Shown: in pieces, positions 16,175-26,030 of the stretch | Layout: each line of letters starts with the position of its first letter | Numbering within the stretch: position 1 is the stretch's first letter | NCBI GenBank assembly: GCA_027314515.1 | Contig: DAHVAR010000071.1 | Span: 1 to 51,395 of the forward strand | Direction of reading: 5' to 3' | From: Actinomycetota bacterium | GTDB taxonomy: Bacteria > Actinomycetota > Actinomycetes > Streptosporangiales > Streptosporangiaceae | Length of the DNA stretch: 51,395 nt | Made by a program: the position numbers and the translations under genes | The notes under the pieces: model-generated | What the model was told of the DNA's origin: nothing | Databases searched by the model: none | Seen by the model: the letters and a program-made list of their open reading frames with translations, nothing else

Positions 16175-17464
16175 GTGAGGGCGCTCATCCTCAGGCCTGC
16201 CACGCTAGGGGTGCTTGCTGGCTTCGCGTTGATTGGCTCCACCGCGTTCAGCGGCTTTCAGGCAGCAACACCGAGCGGTCACACAATTGTGCGCTCGGCG
16301 ATATGCCCGCTGAGGCCGAAAAGTACCGTGCTTTCGGCTACCAGAGACCAGCGAGCCGGCGATAGCAAATCCCGTTCAACGAGCGTCCCCGCGTCCTCGC
16401 GCACGCCGGCCAGGCACAGCGCCACATCGAGTGCGTCCGCATCGAGCACCGCTACGCCGTCGGGTACCCCGACCCCAACGGGCACCCCGACCCCAACGGG
16501 CACCCCGACCCCAACGGGCACGCCGACCCCAACGGGCACGCCGACCCCAACGGGCACGCCGACCCCAACGGGCACGCCGACCCCAACGGGCACGCCGACC
16601 CCAACACCGTCAGTGTCGGTCAGCGCCGACCCGAGCCCAAGTCAGACTTCGGTAACCCCGACCCCGAGCCCAAGCCCGACTTCCACCTCACCGAGCCCTA
16701 GCCCGAGCCCAAGTTCGACCTCGCCGACGCCGCAACCTAGCTCGTCCAGTCCGCCGCCGAAACCGGTCACCGCGCAACTGTGCGTGCGGATCCAGTCGCT
16801 CTCCGGCAGCCGGGACGTCAAGCGCGGCCACGAGGCGGTTTTCGTCGTCTGGGTCTGGTCCACGAAGGCGGCCAGCCGCGCCGTAATGGTAAGCGCCAGC
16901 ACCGGGTCGACGCGTCACGTCGGCGCGGTGAAATTCACCGTGTGCCCGGCGCCTCATCGGGCCACGTGCGACATCGGGAACCTGCCGGCCGGCCAGGCGG
17001 ACGAACTGCAAGTAGCCGTCCGGGTGCGCGACACCGCTGCCATCGGCGCGCTCGTGCGCATCTCCGCCAAGGCAACCGGGAAAGGCGCGCGAAAGTTCAC
17101 CGGGAGGGCGTCGGATATCGTCGTCGCGGCCCACAAGGTCGTCCCGAGCTCTTCTCCCAGCCTGTCGCCGCAATCCAGCTTGCCGACTATTCCGGGAACG
17201 GGCGTCTCGCCCAGCAGTCCCTCGGGCCTGTTCCCCACTGTGGGGGCAAGCCCGAACCCGAGCCCGGGCTCACTCGGCCCGCCGGCCAATCGCGTGCATG
17301 CGGCAGACGCGGCGGCCACAGTACCGCTGGACGCCCGTCTCATCGGCGGACAACTCGCCGGGCTTGCCGTGCTCGCTGGCGCGGTGATGATGGCGATAGC
17401 ACGGCTGTCGTTGCGGGCTCCCAAGCCACCGGAGGGCACGGACGCTAAGGCCGGGAAATCCTGA
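16175..17464 (+). CDS. Thr-Pro repeat cell-surface protein with C-terminal membrane anchor
   Basis: The 429-residue protein starts at GTG 16175 with AGGAGG eight bases upstream. Residues 1-35 look like a signal peptide ([20 protein letters not shown]). Residues 97-144 are eight copies of GTPTPT, followed by a Ser/Pro/Thr-rich stalk to about 195. A folded domain follows (about 196-320, beta-rich, with Cys pairs at [11 protein letters not shown]), resembling the DUF11-type repeats of exported proteins. Near the C-terminus a hydrophobic helix ([20 protein letters not shown]) and a short basic tail anchor it. Such architecture fits a wall-spanning stalk that projects a domain from the membrane. 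The stalk is a likely target for O-glycosylation. Function is unknown. Confidence 0.75.
   Translation: MRALILRPATLGVLAGFALIGSTAFSGFQAATPSGHTIVRSAICPLRPKSTVLSATRDQRAGDSKSRSTSVPASSRTPARHSATSSASASSTATPSGTPTPTGTPTPTGTPTPTGTPTPTGTPTPTGTPTPTGTPTPTGTPTPTPSVSVSADPSPSQTSVTPTPSPSPTSTSPSPSPSPSSTSPTPQPSSSSPPPKPVTAQLCVRIQSLSGSRDVKRGHEAVFVVWVWSTKAASRAVMVSASTGSTRHVGAVKFTVCPAPHRATCDIGNLPAGQADELQVAVRVRDTAAIGALVRISAKATGKGARKFTGRASDIVVAAHKVVPSSSPSLSPQSSLPTIPGTGVSPSSPSGLFPTVGASPNPSPGSLGPPANRVHAADAAATVPLDARLIGGQLAGLAVLAGAVMMAIARLSLRAPKPPEGTDAKAGKS
16463..16606 (+). repeat. Eight tandem 18-base repeats coding GTPTPT
   Basis: The unit GGCACSCCGACCCCAACG is repeated eight times without interruption inside the surface-protein gene, and always in frame. 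The copies differ only at the fifth to seventh bases. Low divergence suggests recent expansion; copy number probably varies between strains. Confidence 0.9.
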
Positions 17465-17509
17465 CCGGACCCAGGCAGCCCGCCGCTGACGACGTCGGTT
17501 AAGGTCGCG

Positions 17510-19318
17510 CTACTTAACAGTCCGCTCGACCTGCGGCCTTATCGCTCGCAGTTCTCCGGCCAGCGTGTCCGCGCTGAGCGCGGGCGATGCGACGAGCCCG
17601 AACGTATCGCCATCCGCCCAGGCGCACTCGGCCGGGTGCCCGCCGGCCCCCGGCACGCAGGCAGCCTGGCCGCCCAGCGCACCAGCCTTGATCACGAATG
17701 CGCCCGGCAGCAGGTTGGTGAAGCTCGAGATGAACGACTGCGCCGAACCGGACAGGTTGCCGCCGACGAACAACAGGATCTGCGGGCTTGACTTACCTGC
17801 CTGGCCAGCCGCCTGCTGGTAAACGGCATCCACGACATGGCTGGCCTCGCCGTTGCCCTTGGAAAGGATCTCGGCCCGCAGCGCCTGCGCGCCCATGCCC
17901 TTGGCGAGCGCAGGATCCTGCACATAGGAGCCCAGTCTGGACGGCGTCACGATGACGTGATTGGGCCCGCTGTGGGCAAGGAGCGTGCTAGCCAGGATGC
18001 CGCCGGCCGCCAGCGCGCCGACCACCCCGCCGCCGGCCAGGCCGAGCAGAACCGGGTGCCGGCGCTTGCGCCGGGTGGCCCTGCGGGCGGAAGCCCTGCG
18101 GTTGTCGCTGCTGCGCTTCGGAGCTGTTGCCGTCCTGACCGGGGCAGTCTCGCCCGGCGCAGTCCTGGTCGGCGCAGTCCCGGTCGGCGCAGTCCCGGTC
18201 GGCGCAGTCCCGGTCGGCGCGGTCCTGACCGGTGCTGCCTCGGCCGGGGTGACAATCGACGCAGCCGACGTGCGGTGCGAACGGCCCTTCTTGCGGCCCT
18301 TGGAGCGTCGCGTGCGCCGGTCCGGCTCGGCTTCGGGCTGGGCCGGCTTTACCCGGCCGGTACGCCCGGCGGGCGCTGCCGTGTCGGGGTCAGCCGTCTC
18401 CAGTTGATCCGGCCGCTGCCACGGAATGCCCGGGTCGGTGCGCTGGAAGGCGCTGGTCTCGCGTCGGCCGGTGTCAGCGCCGCGATGGGAAACGGGACGC
18501 CGAGCCTGATCGGGCGGGGCAAGCCGTGCGTCGGCAGGCTGCGCCGCGACCGGCCACGGTGCGCTGGAGTCCGGCGCGCGACTGGCGGTGCGTCCGGCAG
18601 TACGCGGTCCTGATTGCGGCCACGCCTGGCCCTGGGCCGGCATTGCCGGGCTGCGATCTGGCTGCGGGCGGCCGTCGTACGGCCGGGTCCGGCCGTCCGG
18701 CCGGGAACGGCGGGTGTCGTCTGGCCGGCTCAGGCTGTCCGGCCGGGTCCGGCTGTCCGGCCGCTGACGCACGTCGTCTGGCCGGGCCAGACTGTCCGGA
18801 CGGGCCAGACTGTCCGGACGGGAACGGCGGGTGTCCTGCTCCGGCGGGCTGGCCGGCCGCGGGCTCGCGGGCGGGGCACTGGCGCGCCGGTCACTAACCG
18901 GCGGGGCACTGGCTCGCCGGTCGCTCACCGGCGGGGCGCTGGCGCGCCGGTCACTAACCGGCGGATCGCTCACCGGCCGCCTGCTCGGTGCCGGGGAATC
19001 CGCCGCGCGCCTGGAGTGCTCCTGGGCCGGTCCGGCCTCGCCCAGGTACCGGATCCAGTCGTAATCGGCATCGCGCAGAGTGTCATCCGGCTCACTGCCG
19101 CCGCGTGACTTGCCCCGGCCAGATCGGCCGCGGCGCTGCGGCTCCCGGGTTACCGGCAGCGGCGCGCTCGGATGGTCAGGCCAGATGGAGTCGGACGAAC
19201 GATCGCCGCGCTCACTGTCGGCCACTCGTCCGCCTGCCCGGCTACCTGGCCCGGCATCATCGGCGTCGGAGTAGGGCCGACTCAGGTCCTGCTGGTTCTG
19301 CGGCCAACCCGAGGTCAT
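17510..19318 (-). CDS. Large disordered membrane protein with C-terminal extracellular domain
   Basis: The 602-residue protein starts MTSGWPQNQQDLSRPY at 19318. Its first 420 residues are Arg-, Asp-, Ser- and Pro-rich and almost certainly disordered, with internal repeats: APPVSDRRAS three times, DSLARP units, and TGTAPTGTAP units. A basic segment (RRATRRKRRHP) precedes a single transmembrane helix (VLLGLAGGGVVGALAAGGILAS). The last 150 residues form a predicted folded domain outside the cell (VTPSRLGSYVQDPALAKGMG and LLFVGGNLSGSAQSFISSF), with a Cys pair near AACVPGAGGHPAECAWADG. Similar basic-disordered, single-helix, small-domain proteins are common in actinomycetes without known function. 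It ends 45 bases from the convergent surface-protein gene. Confidence 0.75.
   Translation of the reverse strand: MTSGWPQNQQDLSRPYSDADDAGPGSRAGGRVADSERGDRSSDSIWPDHPSAPLPVTREPQRRGRSGRGKSRGGSEPDDTLRDADYDWIRYLGEAGPAQEHSRRAADSPAPSRRPVSDPPVSDRRASAPPVSDRRASAPPVSDRRASAPPASPRPASPPEQDTRRSRPDSLARPDSLARPDDVRQRPDSRTRPDSLSRPDDTRRSRPDGRTRPYDGRPQPDRSPAMPAQGQAWPQSGPRTAGRTASRAPDSSAPWPVAAQPADARLAPPDQARRPVSHRGADTGRRETSAFQRTDPGIPWQRPDQLETADPDTAAPAGRTGRVKPAQPEAEPDRRTRRSKGRKKGRSHRTSAASIVTPAEAAPVRTAPTGTAPTGTAPTGTAPTRTAPGETAPVRTATAPKRSSDNRRASARRATRRKRRHPVLLGLAGGGVVGALAAGGILASTLLAHSGPNHVIVTPSRLGSYVQDPALAKGMGAQALRAEILSKGNGEASHVVDAVYQQAAGQAGKSSPQILLFVGGNLSGSAQSFISSFTNLLPGAFVIKAGALGGQAACVPGAGGHPAECAWADGDTFGLVASPALSADTLAGELRAIRPQVERTVK
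18156..18230 (-). repeat. 15-base tandem repeats in the disordered region
   Basis: The unit GGCGCAGTCCCGGTC recurs at 18156, 18171, 18186, 18201 and 18216, with point differences in the first and last copies. It encodes the Thr-Ala-Pro repeats of the disordered membrane protein. The sequence is in frame throughout. Confidence 0.85.
18870..18959 (-). repeat. Three 30-base tandem repeats coding APPVSDRRAS
   Basis: Three 30-base units start at 18870, 18900 and 18930. The first and third differ at one base and the second at a few. They encode three copies of a ten-residue unit in the N-terminal disordered half of the membrane protein. Confidence 0.85.
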
Positions 19319-19546
19319 AACGGCTGGTACTCCCGAGACTGATTCGGCGTCTCTGCCCGGTTTTGACTAAAACATCATGCGTCACAGCCGACCGTGACCG
19401 CCACGTTATCAAAATTTCAGTTCATCACCTGGCGTTATCGAGTGTTTACGCAGACGAACCTTTCCCAGCTAGCAACCGGATTCCCGGCGCCGTAACGCTA
19501 CCCATCGTGAAGGCAAAATCCGCGTCATGAGATCGCCGGACGGCGC

Positions 19547-22108
19547 TCAGGCCGGCAGCGACCTCGATTGCAGTGCCCGTTCGACGACGTCGCGGCGCTC
19601 TGCGAGCACCCGCACGAGCGCCAGATCGCGCTGCTCGGCAGCGAGGAACTCGTCGACCTGGCGCAGCAACTTCGGCGACGCGGCCCAGTACGGGAACAGC
19701 CCGTCCGCCAGCACGCGCCTCATGTGGTCGCCCCGGTTCGCCCACAGGTCCGGCAGCACCGCGAAGTACGCATCGACGTACGGGGCCAGCAACGCGGCAT
19801 GCTCTGGCTGGCCGAAGCCGCCAGCCACCGCCATCACGCCCTCGTGGCCGAGCTCTGCCGACTGAGTGAGGAGCTGCCAGGCGGCCTCCTTGTGCTCCGC
19901 GTCAGGGATCGACGCCCGGCCGGCCGCGGCGTGGCGCCGGCCTTCGTCGGTCGGATCCCCGGCCAGCTCGGCGTCGATCTCCGCGTCCGCGGCTCGCCCC
20001 GTGGCAGCCAGGCGGCGCAGCAACGACCACCGCAGCTCGGTGTCGACCGTCAGGCCAGCGACCGTCTGCGTCCCGTTCAGCAGGCCGGCGACGAAGTCCA
20101 GCTGCCCGGCCGTCGTGGCGGTCCAGCCCAGCAGCTGCGCCCAGGCAAGCTGATGGTCACTGCCGGGCTCGGCGGACCTGAGCAGCTCGAGTGCCGCCGT
20201 GGCCAGCTGCGCCTTGCCCTCGGGCAGCCAGTTCGGGTCGGCATTGACGGCCATCAGCCGGGACGCGGTCAGGTGCAGGATTTGCAGCACCGAGACGACC
20301 GGTTCAGCGCCCATGCCGCCCGCCAGGATCTTCACAAAGGCGGGAACGGGCAGTTCGGCCCGCTGCACCATGTCGAGCACAGCGCTCCACGACACCGCAC
20401 GGGCCAGTGAGTCGCTGAACCCGGCGGCCGAATCGATGAGAGTGGCCAGCGACCGGTCGTCGAACCTGACAATCGCGTAGGTCAGGTCATCGTCGTTCAG
20501 CAGGACGAGGTCGGGCTGGGCGACGCCGGCCAGTTCCGGCACCTCGGTGCGCGGGCCGGTCAGGTCAGCCTCGACCCGGTGCGTGCGCACCAGCGTTCCC
20601 TCGCCCGCAGCGCGGTTATACAAGCCGATCGCGATGTGGTGCGGCCGCAGCGCCGGGTACTCCGCCGGGGCTTCCTGCAGCACCGCGAACTCGGCGAAGC
20701 GCCCGTCGGCACCGACAGTGAAGTCGCTGCGCAGGGTGTTGGGTCCGGCCGTCTGCAGCCAGGCCTTCGCCCAGTCACCGAGGCTCAGGCCCGAGCTCGC
20801 CTCCAGCGCGCGCAGCAGGTCGGACAGCGTGGCGTTGGCCCAGCCGTGCTCGGCGAAATACGCCCGGATGCCGGCCACGAAGTTGTCCCGGCCGACGTGG
20901 GCTACTAGCTGCTTGAGCACGGAAGCGCCCTTGGCGTAGCTGATCCCGTCGAAGTTCGCGATCGCCTCGCTGAGCGTCGCGACATCGGCCGCGATCGGGT
21001 GCGTGGTCGGCAGCTGATCCTGCATGTATCCCCAGACCTTGCGCGATCCGGAGAACGTCGTCCAGGCGTCCGTGAACCGGGTGCCCTCCGCGCTCGACAA
21101 CGTCGCGCAGAACTCGGCGAACGACTCGTTCAGCCACAGGTCGTCCCACCACTTCATGGTCACCAGGTCGCCGAACCACATGTGCGCCATCTCGTGCAGG
21201 ATCACCGTGGCGCGCAGCTCGTACATCATGTCGGTGACCTTCGAGCGGAACAGCAGCCGTTCGGAGATCGTCACGCAGCCGACGTTCTCCATTGCCCCCG
21301 TCGCGAACTCCGGCACGAACACCTGGTCGTACTTCCCGAACGGGTAGCTGGTTCCGAACAACCGCGAGTAATAGTCGAAACCCTGCCTGGTTATGGTGAG
21401 CATGTCGGCGGTCTCGAGGTAGGGGGCTAGTGACGCCCGGCAGGCCAGGCCCAGCGGGATCACCTGTCCGGCGGGCGTGGTGTGCGTCGCCCTGACTACG
21501 TGGTACTCGCCGGCCACGATGGCCGTCAGGTAGGTCGACATCCGCGGCGTCGGCGGGAAGTGCCACGTCGCCACGCCGTCACCAGCGTCCCGGCGGCCGG
21601 GTGCGGGGTCGGATGCGGGCTGGTTGGACAGCACAGTCCAGTTCGCCGGGGCGATGACCGTGAAGGCGAACGTCGCCTTCAGGTCTGGCTGCTCGAAGTT
21701 CGCGTACACGCTGCGCGCGTCGGCGGGCTCGCAGTTGGTGTAGCAGTAGACCTTTCCGTCGGCGGAATCGACCGCGCGGTGCATGCCCTTCGAGTCGGTC
21801 GTGTACCGGCACTCGGCGACGACGCGCAACTCGTTATGGGCGGCCAGGCCTGGCAGCGCGATCCGGCCGCCGGAGTAAGCGGTGGCCGGATCGATCGGCG
21901 TTCCGTTCAGGGTGATCTCGTGCACGGTCTCGGCGACGAGGTCGGCATAGCTGGCCGCGCCCGGCCGCGCGCACTCGAAGACGATCACCGACGTCGACCG
22001 GAACACCTTGTCACCACGGGTCAGGTCCAGTTCGACAGCGTAAGAGTCGACCGTGAGCAGGTCGGCCCGCTGACTGGTCTCGGCGCGGGTAATCTCGGCG
22101 ATCTGCAT
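19547..22108 (-). CDS. pepN: Aminopeptidase N, M1 zinc metallopeptidase
   Basis: The 853-residue cytoplasmic enzyme removes N-terminal amino acids from peptides. The family's GAMEN exopeptidase motif is at 271-275 and the zinc-binding HEMAH at 305-309, with the third ligand Glu328 in NESFAEF. The N-terminal beta domain (starting MQIAEITRAETSQRADLL), the thermolysin-like catalytic domain and the C-terminal helical domain (ERAP1-like, from about 520) are all present, and the length is typical of actinobacterial PepN. The start at 22108 agrees with homologues, which open with few residues before the LTVDSYAVELDLT strand. It appears intact and monocistronic. No regulatory site was found. Confidence 0.95.
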   Translation of the reverse strand: MQIAEITRAETSQRADLLTVDSYAVELDLTRGDKVFRSTSVIVFECARPGAASYADLVAETVHEITLNGTPIDPATAYSGGRIALPGLAAHNELRVVAECRYTTDSKGMHRAVDSADGKVYCYTNCEPADARSVYANFEQPDLKATFAFTVIAPANWTVLSNQPASDPAPGRRDAGDGVATWHFPPTPRMSTYLTAIVAGEYHVVRATHTTPAGQVIPLGLACRASLAPYLETADMLTITRQGFDYYSRLFGTSYPFGKYDQVFVPEFATGAMENVGCVTISERLLFRSKVTDMMYELRATVILHEMAHMWFGDLVTMKWWDDLWLNESFAEFCATLSSAEGTRFTDAWTTFSGSRKVWGYMQDQLPTTHPIAADVATLSEAIANFDGISYAKGASVLKQLVAHVGRDNFVAGIRAYFAEHGWANATLSDLLRALEASSGLSLGDWAKAWLQTAGPNTLRSDFTVGADGRFAEFAVLQEAPAEYPALRPHHIAIGLYNRAAGEGTLVRTHRVEADLTGPRTEVPELAGVAQPDLVLLNDDDLTYAIVRFDDRSLATLIDSAAGFSDSLARAVSWSAVLDMVQRAELPVPAFVKILAGGMGAEPVVSVLQILHLTASRLMAVNADPNWLPEGKAQLATAALELLRSAEPGSDHQLAWAQLLGWTATTAGQLDFVAGLLNGTQTVAGLTVDTELRWSLLRRLAATGRAADAEIDAELAGDPTDEGRRHAAAGRASIPDAEHKEAAWQLLTQSAELGHEGVMAVAGGFGQPEHAALLAPYVDAYFAVLPDLWANRGDHMRRVLADGLFPYWAASPKLLRQVDEFLAAEQRDLALVRVLAERRDVVERALQSRSLPA

Positions 22109-22288
22109 GCTGTTTCCCTGGAGCTAGAGCCGGCGCTGGCTGCCCCTCAGGCTAAGGCACGAGCCCTGGCGCGCGTCCCGCGCAAGGCGCGCTGGCGATG
22201 ACGTTCCGGTGACAAATTCAGCTGCTACTTGCCCTACCAGGCGGCGACGACAGAAGATCCTCGGTAGGGACCACGCGGGGAGGCGGCC

Positions 22289-22969
22289 TTGGGTGACACC
22301 GTCCGTTGCCTGGTCCGGGGGCCAGCCAGCCGGTACCCGCGAGGTTTCCTGTGGCTCATCCCGGCCTGGTTCATCATCGCGGCCGCGATCGTGACAGCCG
22401 TGGCAATCAAGAGTGGCGGCGGGATGCCGCTCTGGCTCGGGCTGGCCGAGATCGGCGGACTTGCCGTGGCCGCGGTGACAGCGCTCTGCGTGCTGGCAAC
22501 TGTCCGCCAGTACGCATTCCGCGCCAATAGTCACGGGATCGTGCTCGGCGTGAGTACCCGCCGCAAGCGGCCGAAGCTGCGCCAGTTGTACCTTCCGTGG
22601 CCAGACGTCGCGCAGTTGCGGCTGGTGCGGCGGCGCTACGGGGTGCTCCTGGAGATCTCGCTCCGCCCGTCCGCGCCGGTCGCGCACCGGCGGGGGCCGG
22701 GCAGTCAGGCCATGGTCCTGCTGGGTGCGCTGGTCATGCCGTTCGCCTTCGGCCGCGGCAGGCCCGCACTGACGATGCCGGTGTCGAACCCGCCGTGCTA
22801 CCGGGTGCAGATCTGCGGCCTGTCCCCCGCTGATTTGAAGCAAGCCCTGGCGGCGGTGCAGCCGGCCGGGCTGCCGGTACGAACGCTGACGAAGAAAATC
22901 GTGCTGCGCTCCACGCTCTCCTCGCCCGGCCGGCCGGTAAGCCCGCAGCCCCCGGCACCGGTTGCCTGA
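22289..22969 (+). CDS. Two-helix membrane protein with PH-like domain
   Basis: The 226-residue product probably starts at TTG 22289, because GGGGAGG lies six bases upstream and no ATG or GTG is in frame nearby. Two hydrophobic helices follow (FLWLIPAWFIIAAAIVTAV and LAEIGGLAVAAVTALCVLA), then a beta-rich domain (YAFRANSHGIVLGV, LPWPDVAQLRLVRRRYGVLL). That layout is typical of bacterial PH-like membrane proteins, whose function is mostly unknown. A further hydrophobic stretch (MVLLGALVMPFAFGRG) could lie at the surface or be buried. It is divergent from pepN. The family call rests on layout only. Confidence 0.6.
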   Translation: MGDTVRCLVRGPASRYPRGFLWLIPAWFIIAAAIVTAVAIKSGGGMPLWLGLAEIGGLAVAAVTALCVLATVRQYAFRANSHGIVLGVSTRRKRPKLRQLYLPWPDVAQLRLVRRRYGVLLEISLRPSAPVAHRRGPGSQAMVLLGALVMPFAFGRGRPALTMPVSNPPCYRVQICGLSPADLKQALAAVQPAGLPVRTLTKKIVLRSTLSSPGRPVSPQPPAPVA

Positions 22970-23101
22970 GTAACGGCCTGGCCGGACGGCCGTCACGGAT
23001 AAGTGGCTGACCGCAGTTACCGGCAGATGTTGACGAGCAGTTTGCCCGCCGGACACCTTGCCGTCGTCTGTGATTTCGCGCCCTGCCTCAGACTCGCGGC
23101 C

Positions 23102-24169
23102 ATGACTTCCTTCGCTACGAGTACCAAACTTCGCGTGTGCGCGGGCGCCCTTGCCATCGGGGCCGTGGCCATCGCCGGCTGCGGCTCGTCCGGCAGCCCA
23201 TCGGGCTCATCCAAGCCGGCCAAGGTAACCCTGGTCGTCTACTCAGCCCAGGGCTACGACCACGCGATGACCGCCGCCTTCCAGAAGGCCACCGGCATCC
23301 CGGTCCAGCTTGACGACAACTCCACCGGCCCGTTGCTGACTCAGATCGAGGCATCGAAGAACAACCCGCGATGGGGCCTGCTCTGGGTCGACGGCTCCAC
23401 CGCGTTCGCCGGCCTGGACACCCAGGGCCTGCTGCAGAAGGGCTTCGAGCCGAATGTGCAGTGGAACAGCCTCGGGACCGCGTCGGTCCCGGCCGACAAG
23501 AGCTACACGCCGACCGGCGTGACCCTGATGGCCGCGGTGGTCTACAACAAGACGAAGGTGACCAGCCCGCCGGCCACCTGGCAGGACCTGCTGTCGTCCA
23601 AGTGGAAGGGCGTGGTCGGCATGAACGACCCGTCCCAGTCGGGCCCGACCTACCCGTTCATCGCTGGCATGATGAACTACCTCGGCGGGGTCAGCCAGGG
23701 CGAGGCATACTTCACCAAGCTCAAGCAGAACGGCCTGGTCGTCAACCCGACCAACGGCCCGACCCTGCAGGCGCTCACCAGCGGCCGCATCCAGCTCGCG
23801 CTGGTGCAGAGCTCGGCCGGCATTGGCGCCACGTTTGGCCCGAGCGGCGACAAGCAGCTCGCGGTGAAGTACCTCAACCCGGTCACGCTGCTGCCGAGCT
23901 GCATCGGCATCGACGCCAAGGCGCCCCTCGCCGAGCGCCAGGAGGCCGAGAAGTTCATCGAGTTCGTGCTGTCCCCGGCCGGCCAGAAGGTCATGCAGTC
24001 GGGCGACCCGTACGGCGACTCGCTGTACTACCCGGTCCTGCAGGGCGTGAACCCGCTGCCGGAACTGCCGTCGCTGGCCTCGGTCCAGACCCAGAGCATC
24101 AACCCGTACACCTGGGGACCGCAGGAAGGGACCATCAACACCTGGTTCGACGCCAACATCGTCCGATGA
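23102..24169 (+). CDS. ABC transporter substrate-binding lipoprotein, iron-type
   Basis: The 355-residue protein starts at ATG 23102; an in-frame extension to 23003 lacks signal-peptide features. The lipobox AIAGC places lipidated Cys27 after a signal peptide, so it is tethered outside the membrane. The mature part starts VTLVVYSAQGYDHAM, typical of the Fe3+/phosphonate/thiamine-type binding proteins (periplasmic binding protein type II), with later family features VYNKTKVTSPPATWQDLLSS and FIEFVLSPAGQKVMQSGDPY. It is followed 16 bases later by the permease and then the ATPase, forming one importer. The substrate could be ferric iron or another ion; the sequence does not decide. Confidence 0.85.
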   Translation: MTSFATSTKLRVCAGALAIGAVAIAGCGSSGSPSGSSKPAKVTLVVYSAQGYDHAMTAAFQKATGIPVQLDDNSTGPLLTQIEASKNNPRWGLLWVDGSTAFAGLDTQGLLQKGFEPNVQWNSLGTASVPADKSYTPTGVTLMAAVVYNKTKVTSPPATWQDLLSSKWKGVVGMNDPSQSGPTYPFIAGMMNYLGGVSQGEAYFTKLKQNGLVVNPTNGPTLQALTSGRIQLALVQSSAGIGATFGPSGDKQLAVKYLNPVTLLPSCIGIDAKAPLAERQEAEKFIEFVLSPAGQKVMQSGDPYGDSLYYPVLQGVNPLPELPSLASVQTQSINPYTWGPQEGTINTWFDANIVR

Positions 24170-24185
24170 TGGCGTCGCGTGCGGC

Positions 24186-26030
24186 GTGGTCAGCCGACCA
24201 GGGGCCGGCCAGTTGACCGCAACCGTAAGCACGAAGCGGCCTGGCCCGGCGTCAGCCGGGCCAGGCCGCCGGGGAAAGCTGGCCAGCCATGCCCGCCGGC
24301 TGCTCCGCGGCCGGTCCGTCGGCGGGCTTATCGGGAAGCCGATCTTCTGGATCCTGCTGGTCCTGTTCATCCTGGTGCCCTGCGCGAGCTCGCTGCTGCT
24401 CACGATCTCGCCGCACCTGTTCGACCAGCAGGCACCGGGTCAGGGCCCGCAGTGGTTCACGCTGACCTACCTGCGCCAGGCCTTTACCGGCGCGACCGCG
24501 ATCGCCATCACGAACTCGCTCTGGGTAAGCGGCGCGGCCGCCGGGCTCGGGCTGGTGATCGGCTTCCCCATCGCCTGGCTGACCAACCGCACCACCTTGC
24601 CCGGCCGCCAGTTCGTGTTCCCGAGCATGTGGCTCATCCTGCTGCTGCCATCCTGGCTCCCCGCGCTGTCCTGGGTACGGATCGTCCAGGTGGACGGCGT
24701 GATCTACAAGCTCGGCCTGAACTGGCCGTGGCTGAGCCACCTGATCATGGGACCGTTCGGCGTGGTGCTGCTGCTCGGCCTGCGTTCGGTGCCGTTCACC
24801 TATCTGGCGATCACCGCCGGGCTCGCCGGGCTCGGCCAGGAGTTCGAGGACGCGGCGCGCGTCCACGGCGCCAGCCGGGCGGCCACGCTCCGGCTGATCT
24901 GGCCGATGCTGGCCCCGGCGATCTGGTCGGCCCTGGCCATCAACTTCGCCGAGGCGATCAGCGACTTCGGCGTCGCCGCCACGCTGGCCTACCAGTCGAA
25001 CTTCACGCTGGCGACCTACCAGCTGTACGCCGACATCAGCAACTTCCCGCCGAGCTTCCCCAGCGCCTCGGCGATGGGCGTGCTCCTGGTCGCGGCGGTC
25101 GCGATCCCGCTCGCCCTCCAGGCAAGGGCGCTGCGCGGCCGGTCGTACCAGATGCTGTCCGGCCGCACCCGGCAGGCCGTCCGCCGTCGCCTGACGACGC
25201 GGGGGAAGATCACGGCGATGTCCGGGCTTGGCCTCTTCTACTTCGTCTCGCTCGCCGTGCCAGCGTTCGGCGCCGTCAGCACGTCACTGCTGAAGAACTT
25301 CGGCTCGTCTTTCAGCATCTCGTTCGCGAACTACCGGGCGCTGTTCCACCAGGCCGACCAGCTCGGCCCGCTCTATCGCTCGCTGGCTTACGGCGCGATC
25401 GCGGCTACCGTCACAGTGGCCGGCGGGCTCATCGCCGCCTGGCTGCTGGCGCAGCGCCGCCAGAAGTCGTCCCGGCTGCTCGACTTCTTGCTGCTGGCCG
25501 CGGTGGCGCTGCCCGGAGTCGTGTTCGCGGCCGGCTACATCTTCACGTTCAACCTGCCGATAATGTCCCGGCTCGGCATCAACCTGTACCAGACCGCTAC
25601 CTTGCTGGTTATCGCCTACATCGCGGCCAGCTTGCCGACCAATGCCAGGGTTCTGGTGGGGCCAGTCTCCCAGCTGCAGCCCTCGCTGCGGGACGCCGCG
25701 CGGGCACACGGCGCGGGCGAGATGCTGGCCTGGGCCAGAGGCGTGCTGCCGATCCTGTCCAGGCCGCTGCTGATGGCCTGGCTGCTTACCTTCACCGGCG
25801 TGTTCCTCGAGCTGCCGATCTCTCAGCTGCTGTACGCGCCGAACAATCCGCCGCTGTCGGTGGCGATCGAAGACAACCTCAGTAACTATGCCACCAACTT
25901 TGGTGTCGGCATGGCCCAGTCCGTGTTCGCCGCCGCCATTGCCATGGCCGCGGTCGGCGTTGTGCTGGGCGGCTACCGGCTGCTTGCACCGGCAGGGTGG
26001 CGCAGGATAGGAGTAGCGAGCCGTGGCTGA
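24186..26030 (+). CDS. ABC transporter permease with two fused membrane domains, iron-type
   Basis: This 614-residue protein contains two BPD-type permease halves in one chain, as in FbpB. There are about twelve hydrophobic helices, beginning FWILLVLFILVPCASSLLL. EAA-like loops that contact the ATPase are seen near QEFEDAARVHGASRAATLR and LQPSLRDAARAHGAGEMLAW. The start may be GTG 24186 or TTG 24213; the latter has AGGGG eight bases upstream, the former no clear ribosome binding site. The stop overlaps the ATPase start by eight bases. It imports the substrate delivered by the lipoprotein encoded just upstream. Confidence 0.85.
   Translation: MVSRPGAGQLTATVSTKRPGPASAGPGRRGKLASHARRLLRGRSVGGLIGKPIFWILLVLFILVPCASSLLLTISPHLFDQQAPGQGPQWFTLTYLRQAFTGATAIAITNSLWVSGAAAGLGLVIGFPIAWLTNRTTLPGRQFVFPSMWLILLLPSWLPALSWVRIVQVDGVIYKLGLNWPWLSHLIMGPFGVVLLLGLRSVPFTYLAITAGLAGLGQEFEDAARVHGASRAATLRLIWPMLAPAIWSALAINFAEAISDFGVAATLAYQSNFTLATYQLYADISNFPPSFPSASAMGVLLVAAVAIPLALQARALRGRSYQMLSGRTRQAVRRRLTTRGKITAMSGLGLFYFVSLAVPAFGAVSTSLLKNFGSSFSISFANYRALFHQADQLGPLYRSLAYGAIAATVTVAGGLIAAWLLAQRRQKSSRLLDFLLLAAVALPGVVFAAGYIFTFNLPIMSRLGINLYQTATLLVIAYIAASLPTNARVLVGPVSQLQPSLRDAARAHGAGEMLAWARGVLPILSRPLLMAWLLTFTGVFLELPISQLLYAPNNPPLSVAIEDNLSNYATNFGVGMAQSVFAAAIAMAAVGVVLGGYRLLAPAGWRRIGVASRG

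Noticed and set aside
16463-16606. Regular repeat array, considered as a CRISPR
   Set aside because: Units are directly adjacent without spacers and code for GTPTPT in frame.
22124-23056. Minus-strand 310-residue frame opposite the two-helix membrane protein
   Set aside because: It is a shadow with no family resemblance; the plus-strand frame has membrane helices and a good ribosome binding site.
24179-25885. Plus-strand 568-residue frame overlapping the ABC permease
   Set aside because: It is Arg/Pro/Ala-rich, has no membrane helices, and the other frame is a clear two-domain permease.
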